A stretch of DNA of 64,000 nt from Limnothrix sp. FACHB-406 (GTDB taxonomy: Bacteria > Cyanobacteriota > Cyanobacteriia > CACIAM-69d), in NCBI RefSeq assembly GCF_014698235.1, contig NZ_JACJSP010000001.1:124001-188000 (forward strand). The letters are read 5' to 3'. The position numbers were made by a program, and so were the translations under genes. The notes beneath the pieces were generated by a model. That model was not told where the DNA came from, did not search any database, and saw only the letters and a list, made by a program, of their open reading frames with translations. Shown here in pieces: positions 61,587-64,000 of the stretch (position 1 is the first letter of the stretch; each line of letters opens with the position of its first letter).

Positions 61587-61664
61587 CCCAAAAAGTTCAC
61601 CCCAGAAGTTCACCCCAAAAATTTACCCAAAGAGTTCATCCAAAGAGTTCATCCAAAGAGTTTT
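61587..61664. repeat. 13-bp tandem repeat, six units
   Basis: Six 13-bp units (CCCAAAAAGTTCA, CCCCAGAAGTTCA, CCCCAAAAATTTA, CCCAAAGAGTTCA, TCCAAAGAGTTCA, TCCAAAGAGTTTT) fill the spacer between trpG and the Tat-exported protein. The rest of the spacer (61500-61795) shows no gene. Confidence 0.9.
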
Positions 61665-61795
61665 CAGAGCGTTTCCCAAAGGGAGTTTTCAACACGATTT
61701 CCCAAAGCGTCCCTGAAGTTCCCATTCAAATTCAGATCAACTCAGTCTCTAATCAATTCAATCCCTAATCAATCTCAAACGGTGCGAGGAATTTT

Positions 61796-62575
61796 ATGGA
61801 TCGGTGGATCAATCGGCGGCAAATTCTGCGATATGGCCTGATGGGTGCAGGGGCCGCCCTGGCCAGTGCGATCGGGAGCCGTGCAACCTCAGCCCAAGCC
61901 GCCGATGGCTTAACGATTCAGTCCTTGGGCCACACTTGCTTTGCCTTCACCGGGGGTGGGCTGCGGGTTCTGAGTAATCCTTTCAACACCCTGGGTTGCA
62001 CTGCTGGTTATCGATCGCCCAATTTCACCGCCGACCTCGTGACCATCAGCAGCCAACTGCTTGATGAGGGATTTGTCAGCAATCTGCCGGGCAATCCCAG
62101 TTTGCTGTTTGAGCCAGGAACGTTTGAGTTTCGCGGTAACCAATTCCAAGGCATTCGCACCGCCCACGATCGGTTTGGGGGGCGGCGATTTGGCGACAAT
62201 GTGGTTTGGCGCTGGAAGCAGGGGGGCATCTCCATCCTGCACTTGGGCGGCATTGCGGCTCCTTTGGGAGTGGAAGAAAAAATTCTGATGGGGCGGCCCG
62301 ATGTGGCCATTGTGCCGGTGGGCGGCGGGGCGAAGGCCTATAACGCTGAGGAAGCAAAACGGGCGATCGAGTCGTTGCAACCCAAGGTGGTGATCCCCAG
62401 CCAATACCGCACGGCGGCGGCCGATAGCCAATGTGATCTGGATGGGCTAGAGGCCTTCTTGAACTTGATGAGCGGCTACGACATCCAAACCTTGAACACG
62501 GAAACCATGACCCTGCGGCCGGAAAATCTGCCGCCCCAAGGCACGCTGATCCGCGTTTTGCGCCACCCGGTCTAG
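61796..62575 (+). CDS. Tat-exported MBL-fold protein lacking the HxHxDH motif
   Basis: A 259-residue protein. The N-terminus NRRQILRYGLMGAGAALASA carries twin arginines before a hydrophobic stretch and ends near TSAQA, a typical Tat signal with a signal-peptidase site. The mature part looks like a UlaG-type MBL fold (IQSLGHTCFAFTGGGLRVLSNPF, ISILHLGGIAAPLGVEEKILMGRPDVAIVPVGG, KVVIPSQYRTA). However, the place of the metal motif reads TISSQLLDEGFV instead of xxHxHxDH. Two later histidines (TAHDRF, LHLGG) remain. It is probably not a zinc hydrolase and may bind a ligand instead. Confidence 0.8.
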   Translation: MDRWINRRQILRYGLMGAGAALASAIGSRATSAQAADGLTIQSLGHTCFAFTGGGLRVLSNPFNTLGCTAGYRSPNFTADLVTISSQLLDEGFVSNLPGNPSLLFEPGTFEFRGNQFQGIRTAHDRFGGRRFGDNVVWRWKQGGISILHLGGIAAPLGVEEKILMGRPDVAIVPVGGGAKAYNAEEAKRAIESLQPKVVIPSQYRTAAADSQCDLDGLEAFLNLMSGYDIQTLNTETMTLRPENLPPQGTLIRVLRHPV

Positions 62576-62628
62576 TAGCATGACAGGCTTAATACATTGG
62601 GTCAAAGTTGCGGAGCCAGTCGTGGTAA

Positions 62629-62648
62629 CAAGGGGCTTAAGCCCCTTG
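62629..62648. repeat. Dispersed perfect palindrome, copy 3
   Basis: Core CAAGGGGCTTAAGCCCCTTG in the spacer 62576-62807 between two convergent genes, identical to the cores at 6406-6425 and 14909-14928. Confidence 0.85.
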
Positions 62649-62807
62649 CTGCTTAACGATCAGGTGACGGTAACAGCCATGTCATTTAACCCAGCGAATT
62701 AAGGCAGCCACCCGATCTAGGGGCGACTCTGGCAAGGGAAACGCTGACCGCTATTGGTCTAAATTGGTCTAAATCGTGTGGACGATCGCCTGGATGGTGC
62801 TCCTGGG

Positions 62808-64000
62808 TTAACTGGGGGCAGATTGGCGATGCTGTGGTCGATCGCTCGTCAGATCGCCCGCCAGATCGCTGGACAAATCGCCCGCCAAATCGATCGATCG
62901 CGCCGAGCCGCTGCTCACCACACTTGCGGCCCGCATCGGTGCATAGACCTCCACCGGCTCATGGCGACCTTTCAGGCGCTGTGGGCCGAGGGAATGGAGC
63001 ACCACCTCTGGATAGTTACGCAGGGCTTTGGCGGTGGTTTCATTAATCAAAATGGGATAGTCCGGAAACTGTTTGGTCAGGGTTTCCAGGCGGGCAGCAA
63101 TGTTCACCGCGTCCCCAATGACGGTGTAAATCAGGCGATCGAGCGAGCCAATTTGACCCGCCACCGCCTGACCGGTGCCAATGCCGATACCGCTTTGGAT
63201 CGATACCTGGCCGCGGGCACGCCGATGTTCATTTAACTCCGCCAGGCGATCGCGCATGGCCAACGCTGCCGACACCGCACACCACTCCGCATCCGGCTGG
63301 GGCACGGGCGCGCCAAATACCACCACGATCGCATCGCCAATGAAGTTATTGATATAGCCGCCCCAAGGCGCAACGGCCTCCGTCATCGCCGTCATATATT
63401 CATTTAAAAATTCCACCACCCCCTGGGGATCCAACTGCTCGGAAAGGGTCGAAAATCCCCGAATATCAGAAAACAACACCGAAACCCAGCAAGTTTGCCC
63501 GCCTAGCTCCACCCCACCCCGTAATAGTTGTTCGCGCACCACAGGCGACACCATTCGCCCAAAAATATTCAGCTCCTGTTCCCGCTCCCGCAAACCGGAA
63601 ACCATTTGGTTAAAGGTGGCCGCCAACAAACCCAGCTCATCAGTGCCCTGAATGTCCACATGGGCCCGGTCAAACTGTCCCATCCGCAATTCCTGAGCCG
63701 CACGGGTGAGCAAGTGCAAGGGCCGCACAATACTCCGGGCCAGGGCCAGGGCCAGCAGGGCCACCGCTCCCCCCACCAGGAACACACTGGCCGTGGTGCG
63801 ATGGGCCAGTGCATTCAGCGGCGTGACAAAAACCGACTCTGGCTCCGTGATGGCCAAGCGCCAGGGCCGCATATCCAAAGCCGACATACCCACGATTTCC
63901 GTTTTGCCCGTGAAGGGCGATCGATAGGCAATGTTGCCGAAGGATGGCGGGCCCAGCTCCATCGTTGACTGGTTTGGGGTGGCGGTGGGCGTAATGGGGG
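62808..64000 (-). CDS. Class III nucleotide cyclase with Cache and HAMP, 5' end outside window
   Basis: Open on the minus strand from the edge (no start needed before 64000) to a stop at 62808. Order: end of a Cache-like domain (IAYRSPFTGKTEIVGMSALDM), one membrane helix (ASVFLVGGAVALLALALA), HAMP (RPLHLLTRAAQELRMGQFD), linker and catalytic domain. The metal aspartates are present (LFSDIRGF and FIGDAIVV). The purine-selecting lysine position reads N (INNFIGD), and the second specificity site is T (IYTVIGDAVN). It is probably a bacterial adenylate cyclase of the group using T at that site. The C-terminal tail is a DLxx tetrapeptide repeat. Confidence 0.85.
   Translation of the reverse strand, partial: PITPTATPNQSTMELGPPSFGNIAYRSPFTGKTEIVGMSALDMRPWRLAITEPESVFVTPLNALAHRTTASVFLVGGAVALLALALARSIVRPLHLLTRAAQELRMGQFDRAHVDIQGTDELGLLAATFNQMVSGLREREQELNIFGRMVSPVVREQLLRGGVELGGQTCWVSVLFSDIRGFSTLSEQLDPQGVVEFLNEYMTAMTEAVAPWGGYINNFIGDAIVVVFGAPVPQPDAEWCAVSAALAMRDRLAELNEHRRARGQVSIQSGIGIGTGQAVAGQIGSLDRLIYTVIGDAVNIAARLETLTKQFPDYPILINETTAKALRNYPEVVLHSLGPQRLKGRHEPVEVYAPMRAASVVSSGSARSIDLAGDLSSDLAGDLTSDRPQHRQSAPS
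62840..62899. repeat. 12-bp in-frame tandem repeat in cyclase tail
   Basis: Five 12-bp units (GATCGCTCGTCA, GATCGCCCGCCA, GATCGCTGGACA, AATCGCCCGCCA, AATCGATCGATC). On the minus strand they encode DLAG, DLSS, DLAG, DLTS at the C-terminus of the cyclase. Confidence 0.85.

Overview
The window is a stretch of cyanobacterial chromosome. The palindromic octamer GCGATCGC (HIP1) and its core GATCG recur throughout, which is a cyanobacterial hallmark. The gene content agrees: a thylakoid-type thioredoxin (TxlA/HCF164 family), a dihydroxynaphthoyl-CoA thioesterase of the phylloquinone pathway, a PutA-type proline oxidase, LpxD, a two-gene Gdt1-type manganese/calcium exporter, XisH/XisI, a CHAT-CHASE2 protein, several class III nucleotide cyclases and a very large multi-PAS hybrid kinase. 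I cannot name the species from sequence alone.

Layout. 1-2.9 kb: ABC-2 type exporter (permease cut by the left edge, plus ATPase), then CobO. 3.1-7.7 kb: class D beta-lactamase-like protein, a large GT-C-like membrane protein and a flavoprotein of the family usually fused to SelD. 7.9-16.7 kb: housekeeping genes (L28, CobU/CobP, NIL-ferredoxin, TxlA, SRPBCC protein, LpxD, PGK, universal stress protein). 17-22.3 kb: a 1767-residue hybrid histidine kinase. 22.4-27.8 kb: a minus-strand glycan cluster (TPR/GT41 protein, GT4 glycosyltransferase, Gfo/Idh/MocA oxidoreductase), followed by an adenylate cyclase whose sensor domain resembles that of the kinase. 30.8-40.7 kb: YifB/ComM, another GT4 enzyme, bacteriohemerythrin, an AlkC-like HEAT protein, an atypical MBL protein, the CHAT-CHASE2 protein and alanine racemase. 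41-48.4 kb: the Gdt1 pair, an MCE protein, an MBL hydrolase, RibF, MoxR and a diheme cytochrome c.

48.4-53.9 kb is an accessory (defence) island. It holds the 3' remnant of an MNT nucleotidyltransferase, a Uma2 nuclease, XisI/XisH, an intact MNT/HEPN toxin-antitoxin pair, a 5'-truncated second MNT gene, and an AT-richer insert carrying an HNH endonuclease and a 5-methylcytosine methyltransferase. Short duplications of MNT ends and leaders mark several recombination joints. 53.9-64 kb returns to chromosomal genes: PutA, a DUF4160/DUF2442 pair, MenI-type thioesterase, MacB-like ATPase, TrpG/PabA, a Tat-exported MBL-fold protein that lacks the metal motif, and a cyclase cut by the right edge.

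The least expected signal is a genome habit. Short degenerate tandem repeats lie in many spacers, six of them with a strict 12-bp period. Some also run in frame through genes, where they encode tetrapeptide linkers (CHAT-CHASE2 linker, a small membrane protein, the tail of the last cyclase). One 12-mer theme appears both in a spacer (13.2 kb) and in the CHAT-CHASE2 linker (38.2 kb). No rRNA, tRNA, CRISPR array or insertion sequence was recognised.
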